Below are positions 9,312 to 19,775 of a stretch of 64,000 bases of DNA, piece after piece. Position numbers and translations under genes: made by a program. This stretch comes from Parvimonas sp015257355. GTDB taxonomy: Bacteria > Bacillota > Clostridia > Tissierellales > Peptoniphilaceae. How positions within the stretch are numbered: position 1 is the stretch's first letter; the number at the start of each line of letters is the position of its first letter. Location: assembly GCF_050262165.1 (NCBI RefSeq), contig NZ_CP189844.1, one strand, 5' to 3'. The notes below the pieces were generated by a model, which ran no database searches, was not told where the DNA came from, and was given only the letters and a program-made list of their open reading frames with translations.

Positions 9312-9584
9312 TTACGCTTGTGTTGAAGCATCATGTAATTTTTTACTTAATTTGCTTACCTTTTTAGATGCAGCATTTTTATGGAAAACACTGTTTAAAG
9401 TAGCTTGTTTAAGTCTCTTATCAATCTTTCTTAATAACTCATTAGCAACTTCTAAATTATTTTCTTCTAAAGCTAATTCGAATTTTTTAATATAAGTTTT
9501 TATTTCAGATTTTCTACTTTTATTTTTAAGAGTTTCTTTTTTAGTAACATCAATTCTCTTAATTGCTGATTTTATATTTGCCAT
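9312..9584 (-). CDS. rpsT: 30S ribosomal protein S20
   Basis: 90 residues, lysine-rich, beginning MANIKSAIKRI as in S20. Primary binding protein of 16S rRNA. HKNAASKKVSKLSKKLH at the C-terminus is the conserved S20 end. It has its own sigma-A promoter and terminator and is monocistronic, with an AGGAGGTG ribosome site. Confidence 0.97.
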   Translation of the reverse strand: MANIKSAIKRIDVTKKETLKNKSRKSEIKTYIKKFELALEENNLEVANELLRKIDKRLKQATLNSVFHKNAASKKVSKLSKKLHDASTQA

Positions 9585-9614
9585 TTATTTCACCTCCTCA
9601 AAAATAACAGTAAT

Positions 9615-9643
9615 ATTATACTATAATAAGATATTTTTTTCAA
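9615..9643 (-). promoter_or_regulatory. rpsT sigma-A promoter
   Basis: Minus-strand -35 TTGAAA and -10 TATAAT with a 17-base spacer, 31 bases ahead of the rpsT start codon. Confidence 0.85.
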
Positions 9644-9677
9644 GTCTTTTTTGTAAAATATTTAATTCAAATACTAT

Positions 9678-9715
9678 AAAAATAAAGAACTGTGAAAATC
9701 CATCCACAGTTCTTT
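9678..9715 (-). terminator. Terminator at end of the pyrH-polC operon
   Basis: 11-bp stem AAAGAACTGTG/CACAGTTCTTT followed by ATTTTT on the minus strand, directly after the polC stop. Confidence 0.9.
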
Positions 9716-9717
9716 CA

Positions 9718-12700
9718 TTACATTAAGTCAAACAAACTAACTTGATTAGTTTGCTGTAAATCATTTAAAACTCCATGTTCTTTTAAAGACTCTAAAGCAT
9801 TTTTATTAATTTTTGTTCTTTCTTGAAAATCTTCTATTGAAATAAATGGTAATTTCCTAACTTCATCATATATTGAACTTGAGTTTACATCACTAACAAA
9901 ATCTAACGCTCTAAACGGCGGTAAAATTTTACCTTTACCATCTATTAAAAATCTAGAAAAATGAGATTTTTCCAAGTCTACTTTACTTACAACTATTCCT
10001 CTAAGATACATTTCTTCAGCAACTTCAAGAATATCATAAACATCTTGATCTTTTTTTGAAGCTGACTTTCCTAATTCTAAAATTTCTTTCATTTTTGATT
10101 GAATCGCATTAAGTCCTTTATATATAAGATTTCCCGGATAGTTATCTATTTTTGTTGTAAAATAAGTAGCATAAAAAGCTTCAGGAAAATGTACTTTAAA
10201 ATATGCAATTCTATAGCTCATCATTACATAAGCAACAGCATGAGCTTTTGGAAATAGATATTTTATCTTTTTACAAGATTCAATATACCATTCAGGTATC
10301 CCATTTTGTCTCATATATACTTCAGTTTCTTCATCAAGACTTTTTCCTTTTCTAACAGTTTCCATTATTTTAAATGAACGTTTATTATCTAAACCGTTAA
10401 AAATTAAATATGTCATTATATCGTCTCTAGTACATATTGTTTCATTAAGTGGTATCCCTTTTCTTATAAGTTCTTGAGCATTACCTAACCATACATCTGT
10501 ACCATGAGAAAGTCCAGAAATTCTTATAAGTTCAGTCAAAGTTTTTGGTCTAGTATCAAGCAACATTTGTCTTACAAAATTAGTACCATATTCTGGGATT
10601 CCAAGAGTTCCAACTCCATCTTTGTTTTTATCATCTACAAACTTTAAACTTTCTGTTGAGTAAAAAATATTTAAAGTTTCTTTATCATCCATAGGAATAT
10701 TTAATGGGTCTATACCTGTCAAATCTCCTAGATGTTTAATTATTGTAGGAACATCATGACCCAACAAGTCAAGTTTTAATATTCTACCACTTATAGATTT
10801 ATAACTAAAATGTGTAGTCATAGTTTGAGATGTGGGATCATCAGCAGGATACTGAATAGGTGTAAAATCATAAATCTCTTTATCGTGAGGAACTATCATT
10901 ACTCCACCAGGATGTTGACCACTCGTTCTTTTAACCCCTACAATTTTTCTTGCAAATCTTTTTATATTACCAGCAGTCAAATTTAATTCTTTTTCTTCTA
11001 CAAATTTTTTAACATAACCAAATGCTGTTTTATCTGAAATTGTACCAATAGTTCCAGCTCTATAAACTTTGTCAGCACCAAATAATTTTTCTGTATACTT
11101 ATGACAAGTTGATTGGTATTCTCCTGCAAAGTTTAAATCTATATCAGGTTCTTTATCTCCATCAAATCCTAAAAATACCTCAAATGGGATATCATGTCCT
11201 TCCTTAATCATATTCGTTTTACAATGCGGACACTCTTTATCAGGCATATCTACACCGGATTGTCCACTATATTCTTCATGAAATTCTGAGAATTTACATT
11301 TTGGACATATATAATGTGGTATCAAAGGATTAACTTCAGTAATACCAGCCATTGTTGCAGCAAATGATGATCCAACAGACCCTCTAGAACCTACTAAATA
11401 TCCATCATCATTAGATCTCCAAACCAACTTTTGAGCGATTATATATAATACTGCATATCCATTCTTAATTATTGAACTTAATTCTCTTTCTAATCTATCA
11501 TTAACAATTTTTGGTAAATTATCTCCATATATTGACTTAGCTTTATCATAACAAATTTTTCTTAATTCATCATCTGAACCTTCAATAAATGGTGGGAAAG
11601 TTCCATTTGGAATTGGTAAAATGTCCTCTAACATATCCTTAAATATATTTGTATTTTTAACAACAACTTCGTATGCTTCATCTTTTCCTAAATAAGAAAA
11701 TTCTTCAAGCATTTCTGTGGTTGTTCTAAAATAGTAGGAACCTTCCTTTTCTAAGTTTCTATTACCTTGTCCATATAAAATAACATTTCTAAAAATATAA
11801 TCATTCTTATCGAGATATTTAACATTTCCAGTAGCAACTACTAACTTATTCAGTTTTTTCCCTAACTTGAAAATTCTATTATTTATTTCCTTTAAATCGT
11901 CAAGTTCTAATACTTTTCCTCTATAATATAGGTGTTTTAAATTTGAAATTGGTTGAATTTCAAGAAAATCATAAAATTCAGCAATATTTAAAATTTCTTC
12001 CTCACTTTTTTCATCAACGAAAGCTCTAAATAGTTCTCCATCCCAATTTCCTGATCCTATCAAAAGTCCATCTCTATATTCTTTTAATCTAGACTTAGGA
12101 AATCCACCAACTTTTCTAAAATATTTCATCAAACCTTCAGAAATCATTTTATAAAAACCACTTAATGCTTTCATTTCCTTTACATATATTATTGAATTAA
12201 AAGAAATATTTCTTGATACAGGCCAACTTGTTTCAATACTATTTATATTCTTATCAAATATTTTACCATCTTTTTCAATTATTTTAATTAACTCTAACAA
12301 AATTCCAGAGCAAGCTTCAGCATCAGAATCTGCTCTGTGATGATTTAATAATTTAACTCCCAATTCTTTAGATAATGTATTAAGTTTATGATTTTTTAAA
12401 TGTGGTAATACTGCTCTAGCAAAACCCATTGTATCTATGAATGTAGGGTTAAATTCAATATTCAATCTTTTACAATTTGTTCTTATAAAAGAAATATCAA
12501 ATTCAGCATTATGCGCTACAAAAACTGCATCTTCAGCAAATTCAATAAATTTAGGTAAAATTTCACTTATTAAAGGTTTATCTGCAACCATTTCATTTGT
12601 TATACCTGTTAATTCTATAATTTCATCTGAAATTTCTTGTTCAGGATTTATTAATTCATTAAATCTACGTATAAGTTTTCCATCTTCAATTAGAACCGCT

Positions 12701-14017
12701 CCAATTTCTGTTATATTATTCTTTAAGTGAGAAAGGCCTGTTGTTTCGATGTCAAAAACTACAAATTTATTAAATTTTGTTCCTTCCTTGTAATTATACA
12801 AAATTCTTGGATTATCTTCTAATAAATTTAATTCAATTCCATATAGCGGTTTAATTTCTCCATTTCCAAATAAATCCATAATTTGTGGATATGCTTGAAC
12901 AACACCAATATCTGTTACTCCAATTGCTGTATGACCCATATCTTGTAATCGAGTTTTTAATAATTCTAGATTTACACATCCATCAAGACCGCTCATCTGA
13001 GAATTTAAATGAAGTTCAACTCTCTTTTCAGTTGAATTATCACTATAAACAATTTTAGGAGCTTTTTCAATTCCATCAATCATCATAGCAATACATTTTG
13101 AATATTGATCGTATTCAACTCTACCTGTGACAGTTATATTAATTCCATTTTCTATGGACTTTGAATTTATATGTTCATTAAAAATAGAAAATCTTTTATC
13201 ATCTAAGAAACACTTACAACTCATGGCAGAAGTCTCATCTTCTAAATCAAATAAAGCTAATTTTTTTCCATTCTTTAAATCTCTTATTTCTAACTCATAT
13301 ACTCTTCCTTGAATTTTACAATAACCACTATTTTGATCTAATTCAGAGATATTCAAAAGAGGTTCTTTATCTGATATTTTTTTCCCTATTTTAAAAATAT
13401 CATTATCTTTAGTATTATCTTTAATAACTTTAACTTTATCTACTTTTACTTCATTTACTTTTATAATTTCTTTTCTTTTATCTTCAAGTTTGCTTTCGAA
13501 CTTTTCAATACTCTTTTCATCTTTTGTAAGTAAACTATTTAACATAAGTACTTCTACTTCATCATTAAATTTTTGTGAAATAAATTCTTTTATATCATTT
13601 AAAAACGAATTAGAAAGTAGTTTGAATCTACAAATAGAATTTGATATATAAATCTCTATATAATCTTCTAAAAAATTTATTCTATCATTGTTAGTAAGAG
13701 AAAAAAACCGTGATTTTTTAATAGTTTTTTTGAACTTCATTAATAAATTCATCATATTTTATATAATAGAAATATCTTTTTGGATAATTCGAATCTATAA
13801 TATTTTGAACTGAAAAATTTACTTCTCGTCCATTAAATATTTCATGAAGTTCTTTATCTAAAATGATAAGTTCATCTATTCCTATATCATTAGAGTCAGT
13901 AAGTAATTTAAAATCTATTTTATCATCACCAAAAATAAACTCATCAATAATAAAATCTTCTGACAAGCTATAATTTTTACGTTGTGAAAAATAAAAACTT
14001 TTTAAACTCCTATACAT
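9718..14017 (-). pseudogene. polC: DNA polymerase III PolC, frame broken near N-terminus (probable sequence error)
   Basis: Replicative polymerase of Firmicutes. As read it is two overlapping frames: 13718-14017 (99 aa) and 9718-13755 (1345 aa). Removing one A from the A7 run at 13725-13731 joins them into 1432 residues, close to the 1437 of Bacillus subtilis PolC. The first piece matches the PolC N-terminal domain I and puts the OB fold (CKIQGRVYEL) at the expected ~235. Later come the DEDD exonuclease (FVVFDIETTG), split PHP domain and polymerase core. The 99-aa start has a good GGAGGA site inside the end of ispG; the 1345-aa frame has none. The gene is essential, so an error or a rare recoding event is more likely than loss. 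Confidence 0.85.
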
Positions 14018-14018
14018 A

Positions 14019-15074
14019 CTATTCCTCCAATTTGTTTATTTCATTAATTAGCTCTTTTAATAAGTCTTTTTCATCGACTTTCTTAATAATTTGTCCTTTT
14101 TTAAAAATAAGTCCTTTACCATTACCTCCTGCAATTCCTAAATCCGCCTCTTTTGCTTCTCCAGGTCCATTTACAGGACAACCCATAATGGCTATTTTTA
14201 AATTTTTCTTTATATGTTTTAATTCTTTTTCAGCTTGCTCAACTATATTAATTAAATCAATCTTTGTTCTAGAACAAGTTGGACAAGAGATTAAATCAAT
14301 TCCATCTTTAAGAATACCTAAAGAACGTAAAATTTCTTTTCCTACTTTAACTTCTTCTACAGGGTCTCCTGTCAAGGATACTCTGATAGTATCTCCAATA
14401 CCTTTTGCCAATATAATACCAAGTCCAACAGAAGACTTAATTGTACCTCTAAAGCTAGGACCGGCTTCAGTAATTCCTAAATGCAATGGATAATCACATA
14501 AACTACTTAAAAGTTCATATGATTCAACACAAATTGGTACATTACTTGATTTTATTGATATTTTAATTTGATCAAAATTTAGTGATTCTAAAAATTCAAC
14601 TTGATCTAATGCACTATAAACAATTGATTCCTTATTAACACCTTTATATTTATCTATAAATTTTTGATTTACAGAACCTGAATTAACTCCTACTCTTATT
14701 GGAATATTATGATATTTACAACATTCCACAACTTCTTTAACTTTTTTTCTTCCTCCAATATTTCCAGGATTAATTCTTAAACAATCAGCTCCATTTTCTG
14801 CAGCCATTATCGCTAGTTTATAATCATATTGAATATCTGCAATAAAAGGTATTGTAGTTAATAACTTAATTTTCTTTATAGCTAAAGCATCATCTAAATC
14901 ATTTACTGCAGAACGGCTAATATTACATCCTTCTCTGGCAAATTGATTAATTTGATTAACCGTTGAAATTACATCTTTTGTAATTGTATTTGTCATTGAT
15001 TGTATAGAAATAGGAGAACCACCTCCAATAGGTACGTTCCCCACATAAATTTTCTTAGTTATTTTTCTTTCCAT
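14019..15074 (-). CDS. ispG: 4-hydroxy-3-methylbut-2-enyl diphosphate synthase (flavodoxin)
   Basis: 351 residues. 4Fe-4S enzyme of the MEP pathway converting the cyclodiphosphate to HMBPP. Seen: GGGSPISIQSMTNT near the N-terminus, LRINPGNIGG, and C-terminal cluster ligands SCPTCSRT and MGCPVNGPGEA. Start overlaps the rseP stop by one base. Its tail carries the ribosome site for polC. Confidence 0.97.
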   Translation of the reverse strand: MERKITKKIYVGNVPIGGGSPISIQSMTNTITKDVISTVNQINQFAREGCNISRSAVNDLDDALAIKKIKLLTTIPFIADIQYDYKLAIMAAENGADCLRINPGNIGGRKKVKEVVECCKYHNIPIRVGVNSGSVNQKFIDKYKGVNKESIVYSALDQVEFLESLNFDQIKISIKSSNVPICVESYELLSSLCDYPLHLGITEAGPSFRGTIKSSVGLGIILAKGIGDTIRVSLTGDPVEEVKVGKEILRSLGILKDGIDLISCPTCSRTKIDLINIVEQAEKELKHIKKNLKIAIMGCPVNGPGEAKEADLGIAGGNGKGLIFKKGQIIKKVDEKDLLKELINEINKLEE

Positions 15075-16111
15075 TAATTTGCTCCAAATATTCCTAATCT
15101 TATTACATCTTTAAAGGAAACGAATAAAATAAGTCCCATTAAAAATATAAATCCTATCGTATGAATTAGACCTTCTTTTGATCTTGAAATTGGTCTTCCT
15201 AAAATTAATTCTATAAATAGGAATACTAGTCTACCTCCATCTAAAGCTGGTATAGGTAATAAATTAATAAAACCTAAATTTACACTTAAAAATGCTGTTA
15301 TATATAGTAGAGAATAAAATCCATTACTAGCAGCATTACTTATTGCACCAACTACTCCTATTGGCCCAGACAATTGTCCAACTCCTACTTTACCTGTAAA
15401 TAATTGTCTTAATATATCAAACATTGAACTTATGAAATAAAAAAATGTATTTAAACTTTCTCTAAGAGAAACAATTATATTTCTCTCCAGTTTTGAAGTT
15501 ACTCCTAACACTTTTTCTTTTGAATCATCAAATTTAACTTTGATTTCTTTTTCTTGTCCATTTCTTAAAACTTTGACTACTGTATCTTCTTTATCTAATT
15601 TTGATAATGAAGTTTGTACATCTTTCCAAGACTCAATCTTATAATTACCTATATTTACAATAATATCTCCTGATTCAATTCCATATTTTTGAGCAATTGA
15701 GCCTTCTTTAACACTTCCAATTGTAGTTGTTTGATGTCCTCTAATTCCAAACAATGCAAATAGAATTACAAAAGCTAATATAAAATTGAATAAAGGTCCA
15801 GCAAAAATAGTTAAGATTCTACCTCCTATTGATGCACCATTAAAATGTCCTCTTTTTGAAAAGTCTAATTCTTCGTCATTTTCTCCGTCAGATTCATCTT
15901 CACCTTCCATGGCACAAAAACCACCTAATGGTAATGCCCTGATTGAATATAAGGTATCTCCTTTTTGCTTTCCAATTATTTTTGGACCCATACCTACTGC
16001 AAATTCATTTACTTTTATTTTAGCTCTTTTAGCGAATATAAAGTGCCCAAATTCATGGACTACAACAACAACCATAAACACTAAAAGTGCAACTATTATT
16101 TTTAAAATCAT
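15074..16111 (-). CDS. rseP: Site-2 protease RseP (membrane zinc metalloprotease)
   Basis: 345 residues. Integral membrane protease cleaving anti-sigma factors and remnant signal peptides. N-terminal transmembrane segment carries HEFGH (zinc site); a PDZ domain lies about residues 130-200 (GSIAQKYGIESGDIIVNI); the second active-site motif NLLPIPALDGGR lies in a C-terminal transmembrane helix. In most Firmicutes dxr lies between cdsA and rseP; here the two abut directly with a one-base overlap. Confidence 0.95.
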   Translation of the reverse strand: MILKIIVALLVFMVVVVVHEFGHFIFAKRAKIKVNEFAVGMGPKIIGKQKGDTLYSIRALPLGGFCAMEGEDESDGENDEELDFSKRGHFNGASIGGRILTIFAGPLFNFILAFVILFALFGIRGHQTTTIGSVKEGSIAQKYGIESGDIIVNIGNYKIESWKDVQTSLSKLDKEDTVVKVLRNGQEKEIKVKFDDSKEKVLGVTSKLERNIIVSLRESLNTFFYFISSMFDILRQLFTGKVGVGQLSGPIGVVGAISNAASNGFYSLLYITAFLSVNLGFINLLPIPALDGGRLVFLFIELILGRPISRSKEGLIHTIGFIFLMGLILFVSFKDVIRLGIFGAN

Positions 16112-16893
16112 TAAATACTACCTCCAAATATACTAAAAAGAATATATACTAAAGGAGTTACAAAAATAATACTATCAAATCTATCTAAAAATCCACCATG
16201 TCCTTTTATAATATTACTAAAATCTTTTATACCTATTTCTCTTTTAATTTTAGATGCAAACAAATCACCTATTTGTGCAACAATTGAAAGTAAAATTCCA
16301 GAAACTATTATAAAAGTATAATTATATTTTAAAACAAAAATATTAAATAAAATTAAAAGTAACAGAGAACCAATTATTCCTCCTATTGAACCTTCAACTG
16401 TTTTTTTAGGACTAATACTTGGATACAATTTATGTTTCCCAAATATCATGCCAAATAAATAAGCAAATGTATCTGTACCCCAAGAAATAAAGAAAACTAC
16501 CCATAGTAGATATGTTTCTCCTAGTCTTAAAAAAACACCCATAGGTACAGTAATATAGATAAATGAAAATATTAATTTCCCTAAATTTACAATATTAATT
16601 TTATTAAAAAACAAATAATAAATTGATACTACAAGAAAATATAATGAAAATGAAGTTAATACTAAATTTTTATTTGAAGTTCCTATAAAATATAACACAA
16701 CAATGGAAAATAAAATGCTAGTACATTCAATTAATATGTCGTTTAATTTAAATGTTTTAAACAACTCAACTAAACATAATAATGCTATTGCTATACTATA
16801 AGCAATAAGTGCAGAACCTTTAATATAGATACAAATAAAAGATATTACTAACATCAAAGCTCCACTTATAGTTCTGTTAATAAAACTATTCAT
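16111..16893 (-). CDS. cdsA: Phosphatidate cytidylyltransferase
   Basis: 260 residues with about eight hydrophobic helices. Makes CDP-diacylglycerol for phospholipid synthesis at the membrane. C-terminal family signature seen as SPKKTVEGSIGG and later KDFSNIIKGHGGFLDRFDS. One-base overlap with both uppS and rseP indicates tight translational coupling in the operon. Confidence 0.95.
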   Translation of the reverse strand: MNSFINRTISGALMLVISFICIYIKGSALIAYSIAIALLCLVELFKTFKLNDILIECTSILFSIVVLYFIGTSNKNLVLTSFSLYFLVVSIYYLFFNKINIVNLGKLIFSFIYITVPMGVFLRLGETYLLWVVFFISWGTDTFAYLFGMIFGKHKLYPSISPKKTVEGSIGGIIGSLLLLILFNIFVLKYNYTFIIVSGILLSIVAQIGDLFASKIKREIGIKDFSNIIKGHGGFLDRFDSIIFVTPLVYILFSIFGGSI

Positions 16894-17609
16894 TATATTC
16901 CCCCAAATCTTCTATTTCTATTTTGAAAATCATAAATCGCATCATACAAATCATCAGCATAAAATTCTGGCCACAAAACATCTGTAAAATAGAATTCAGA
17001 ATATGCTAATTGATAAATTAAAAAATTACTAATTCTTTTTTCATTTCCTGTTCTTATCATTAAGTCAACATCTGAATTTTCTTTAGTATACAAATATTTT
17101 TTGAAACTATCTTCATTTAATTCATCTAAAGATAATTTTCCTTTTTCAATATCTTTATATAAATTTTTTATAGATGAAATAATCTCTGCTCTTCCACCAT
17201 AATTAAGTGCTATGTTTAATACCATTCCATTATTATCTTTAGATTTATCAATACTATTATCAAGTAGCTTAACAATAGAACTAGGTAACTTTCTATAATC
17301 ACCAATAACTCTAAAAATTATATTATTTTCTAAAATACGTTTCAATTGAGAATTTATATAAATAACTAAAATATTCATAAGACCATTTACTTCTTCCTCT
17401 GGTCTTTTCCAATTTTCAGTTGAAAACGCATATAAAGTTAAAGTTCTAACTCCAATTTTACAACATTCTTCAACAACATCAACTACTCTATTCATTCCTT
17501 CTTTATGTCCAGCAATTCTAGGCAAAAATCTATTTTTTGCCCATCTTCCATTACCATCCATAATTATACCTATATGTTTAGGTATATTTGTAAAATCTAT
17601 ATCTCTCAT
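16893..17609 (-). CDS. uppS: Undecaprenyl diphosphate synthase (cis-prenyltransferase)
   Basis: 238 residues. Extends FPP with IPP to the C55 lipid carrier for peptidoglycan. Motifs: HIGIIMDGNGRWAKNR with the catalytic Asp, TLYAFSTENWKRP, and C-terminal DLMIRTGNEKRISNFL and WPEFY. Consumes the product of the IspD/F/G/H enzymes encoded nearby. Confidence 0.97.
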   Translation of the reverse strand: MRDIDFTNIPKHIGIIMDGNGRWAKNRFLPRIAGHKEGMNRVVDVVEECCKIGVRTLTLYAFSTENWKRPEEEVNGLMNILVIYINSQLKRILENNIIFRVIGDYRKLPSSIVKLLDNSIDKSKDNNGMVLNIALNYGGRAEIISSIKNLYKDIEKGKLSLDELNEDSFKKYLYTKENSDVDLMIRTGNEKRISNFLIYQLAYSEFYFTDVLWPEFYADDLYDAIYDFQNRNRRFGGI

Positions 17610-18166
17610 TAAATTTCCATTAATTCTTTTTCTTTAGACTTTGTAATATCATCTACTTCTTTGATAAATTTATCTGTAACTTTTTGAACTTCTTCTTCAG
17701 CTTGTCTTAATTCATCTTCACTAACTTCTTTATCTTTTTCTAATTTTTTTAACTTATCTATAGCATCACGTCTTAAGTTTCTAACAGCTATTTTTGCATT
17801 TTCAGCATAGCCTTTAACAACTTTAACTAACTCTTTTCTTCTATCTTCAGTTAATGCTGGGAATGGTAATCTTATAACTTTTCCATCATTAGAAGGTGTA
17901 ATTCCTAAATTTGATGCTAAAATAACTTTTTCTATTGAAGTTATTAATGATGCATCCCACGGTTGAATAACAAGTAATCTAGCTTCAGGAACTGAAATTG
18001 AAGCAACTTGTTTAATAGGTGTATCAGTTCCATAATAATCTACACTAAACTGATCTAGAATTGCTGGATTTGCTCTACCAGCTCTAACAGTTGTTAATTC
18101 CGTTTCATAAGCTTCTATAGATTTTGACATTTTTCTTTCTAATTCTTTTATAATTTCTTTATGCAT
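17609..18166 (-). CDS. frr: Ribosome recycling factor
   Basis: 185 residues, the family length. Splits post-termination ribosomes with EF-G. TTVRAGRANPAILD, LRNLRRDAIDKLKKL and the helical C-terminus are typical. It lies three bases after pyrH, the usual partner. Confidence 0.98.
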   Translation of the reverse strand: MHKEIIKELERKMSKSIEAYETELTTVRAGRANPAILDQFSVDYYGTDTPIKQVASISVPEARLLVIQPWDASLITSIEKVILASNLGITPSNDGKVIRLPFPALTEDRRKELVKVVKGYAENAKIAVRNLRRDAIDKLKKLEKDKEVSEDELRQAEEEVQKVTDKFIKEVDDITKSKEKELMEI

Positions 18167-18168
18167 TA

Positions 18169-18882
18169 TTATTTCCCCCTAACTATTGTTCCTACTTTTT
18201 CACCTTTTGCAACTGCAACTAAATTTTCTGGTTCATCAATTCCAAAAACTACTAATGGAATATCATTATCCATACAAAGTGAAGTAGCAGTAGCATCCAT
18301 TATTCCTAAACCTCTATTTAAAATTTCTATATATGATAATTCTTCAAATTTTTTCGCGTCTTCAAATTTATTTGGATCTTTATCATATATACCATCTGTT
18401 CCTGTTTTACCAAGTAAAATTACGTCTGCATGCATTTCAGCAGCTCTTAAGGCAGCTGTGGTATCTGTAGAAAAATATGGCATTCCTGTACCCGCACCAA
18501 AAATTACGATTCTGCCTTTTTCAAGATGACGTTCAGCCTTTCTTTTTATGAAAGGTTCTGCAACTTCATGAACATTTATTGCTGTCTGTACTCTAGTTGG
18601 CACACCCATATTTTCTAGTGTTGCTTGTAACCTTAATGAATTTATTATTGTAGCAAGCATACCCATGTGATCTGAAGTTGATCTCTCAATTTTTTCACTA
18701 GAACGTCCTCTCCAAAAGTTTCCTCCTCCAACTACAATACAAATTTGAATACCTAAATCATATACGTCTTTTACTGATTTACAAATTTTTTCAATCGTTT
18801 CATCATCGAGTCCGTGTCCGATTCCTCCTGATAAAGCTTCTCCACTAAGTTTAATAACTACCCTTTTAAAATCTAAATCCAT
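18169..18882 (-). CDS. pyrH: UMP kinase
   Basis: 237 residues, amino-acid-kinase fold. Phosphorylates UMP to UDP. KRVVIKLSGEAL opens the fold, VVGGGNFWRGR binds substrate, and GTDGIYDKDPNKF is the ATP-side block. First gene of the pyrH-frr-uppS-cdsA-rseP-ispG-polC operon. The usual upstream neighbours rpsB-tsf are about 24 kb away in this window. Confidence 0.98.
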   Translation of the reverse strand: MDLDFKRVVIKLSGEALSGGIGHGLDDETIEKICKSVKDVYDLGIQICIVVGGGNFWRGRSSEKIERSTSDHMGMLATIINSLRLQATLENMGVPTRVQTAINVHEVAEPFIKRKAERHLEKGRIVIFGAGTGMPYFSTDTTAALRAAEMHADVILLGKTGTDGIYDKDPNKFEDAKKFEELSYIEILNRGLGIMDATATSLCMDNDIPLVVFGIDEPENLVAVAKGEKVGTIVRGK

Positions 18883-18915
18883 AAGACAGTCTTTCTCCTT
18901 TAATTTTATACAATA

Positions 18916-18944
18916 AGTGTATCATTTTTTCGAAAATTTTTCAA
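18916..18944 (-). promoter_or_regulatory. Promoter of the pyrH-polC operon
   Basis: Minus-strand -35 TTGAAA and -10 TACACT with 17-base spacing, ahead of pyrH. Confidence 0.65.
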
Positions 18945-19014
18945 TATTTAAATATATTTATAAATATATAAACTTCAAAAAATATATTAAAATTAAATTT
19001 TGTGTTTAAGAATT

Positions 19015-19045
19015 AAAAAAAAGATTGAAATATAATTTCAATCTT
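19015..19045 (-). terminator. Terminator after the lipoprotein gene
   Basis: 11-bp stem AAGATTGAAAT/ATTTCAATCTT followed by a T-rich run on the minus strand. Confidence 0.85.
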
Positions 19046-19071
19046 ATCTTATTTTTTATCAATAAAATATT

Positions 19072-19668
19072 TTATTTTTTATCTTTTTTCATTTCTCGCT
19101 CTATTTCATCTTTAACTTTTGGAGAAAGTTCATCTTTATTATTCTCCATACCTTTAACTGTATTTTTATATTGATTAACTAAATCCTTAGCTTCTTTATA
19201 AGCATTTATATATTCGTTGTCATCACTCTCTATTCCATATTTACTCAAATTATCAACATATTCTATCCCCAAAAGTGTATCTAAAATCGTAAATTCATCT
19301 TTAATTTCAAATCTATAATTTGGATAAAACTTACTATCAGAATTTATATATTTTTTCCCGTTCCTTACTTCTATTTTTAGGTTAAAGGCTTCAAAGAAGG
19401 CTTCTTCTCTGTTTGGTTTTTTAAAAACTTCTCCATTTTTAGTAACTATAACACCTGAATTTTTGTTCCAACAATAGTCAGGATATTTTATATTAACTTT
19501 ATCCATATGAAATACAATACGTCCATTGTCATTTGCTAAAAATACTTTATTTCTAAACTTTTCTATACTAATATTAGAACTTTTACAAGAAGAAAAAAGA
19601 ATTAAAAAGCAAAAAGAAAATGTTGCCAATAGGACTTTAAAATCAAAAAGTTTAATTTTTTTACTCAT
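19072..19668 (-). CDS. Predicted lipoprotein of unknown function
   Basis: About 198 residues. Basic N-terminus and hydrophobic segment end in the lipobox FSSC, so it should be exported and lipid-anchored. The rest is polar and lysine/glutamate rich toward the C-terminus, with no domain I recognise. ATG at 19668 is preceded by GAGGTGG; an in-frame GTG at 19677 overlaps that site and is less likely. Monocistronic with its own terminator. Confidence 0.8.
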   Translation of the reverse strand: MSKKIKLFDFKVLLATFSFCFLILFSSCKSSNISIEKFRNKVFLANDNGRIVFHMDKVNIKYPDYCWNKNSGVIVTKNGEVFKKPNREEAFFEAFNLKIEVRNGKKYINSDSKFYPNYRFEIKDEFTILDTLLGIEYVDNLSKYGIESDDNEYINAYKEAKDLVNQYKNTVKGMENNKDELSPKVKDEIEREMKKDKK

Positions 19669-19745
19669 AATAGCCACCTCTGTATATTCTCTTCCATTAT
19701 ATCACATTAGCGAAACGAATTCAATAATCATTACTGTAAATTATA

Positions 19746-19775
19746 TAAAAAAAGACAAACAGTAATGTTTATCTT
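19746..19775 (-). terminator. Terminator overlapping the recG stop
   Basis: 10-bp stem with one wobble pair (AAGATAAACA/TGTTTGTCTT), TTAC loop, seven T on the minus strand. Its first bases overlap the recG stop codon. Confidence 0.85.

Noticed and set aside
13718..14017. Separate small gene of 99 aa between ispG and polC
   Set aside because: Its sequence and length fit the missing PolC N-terminal domain, and one base joins the frames; a stand-alone gene is less likely.
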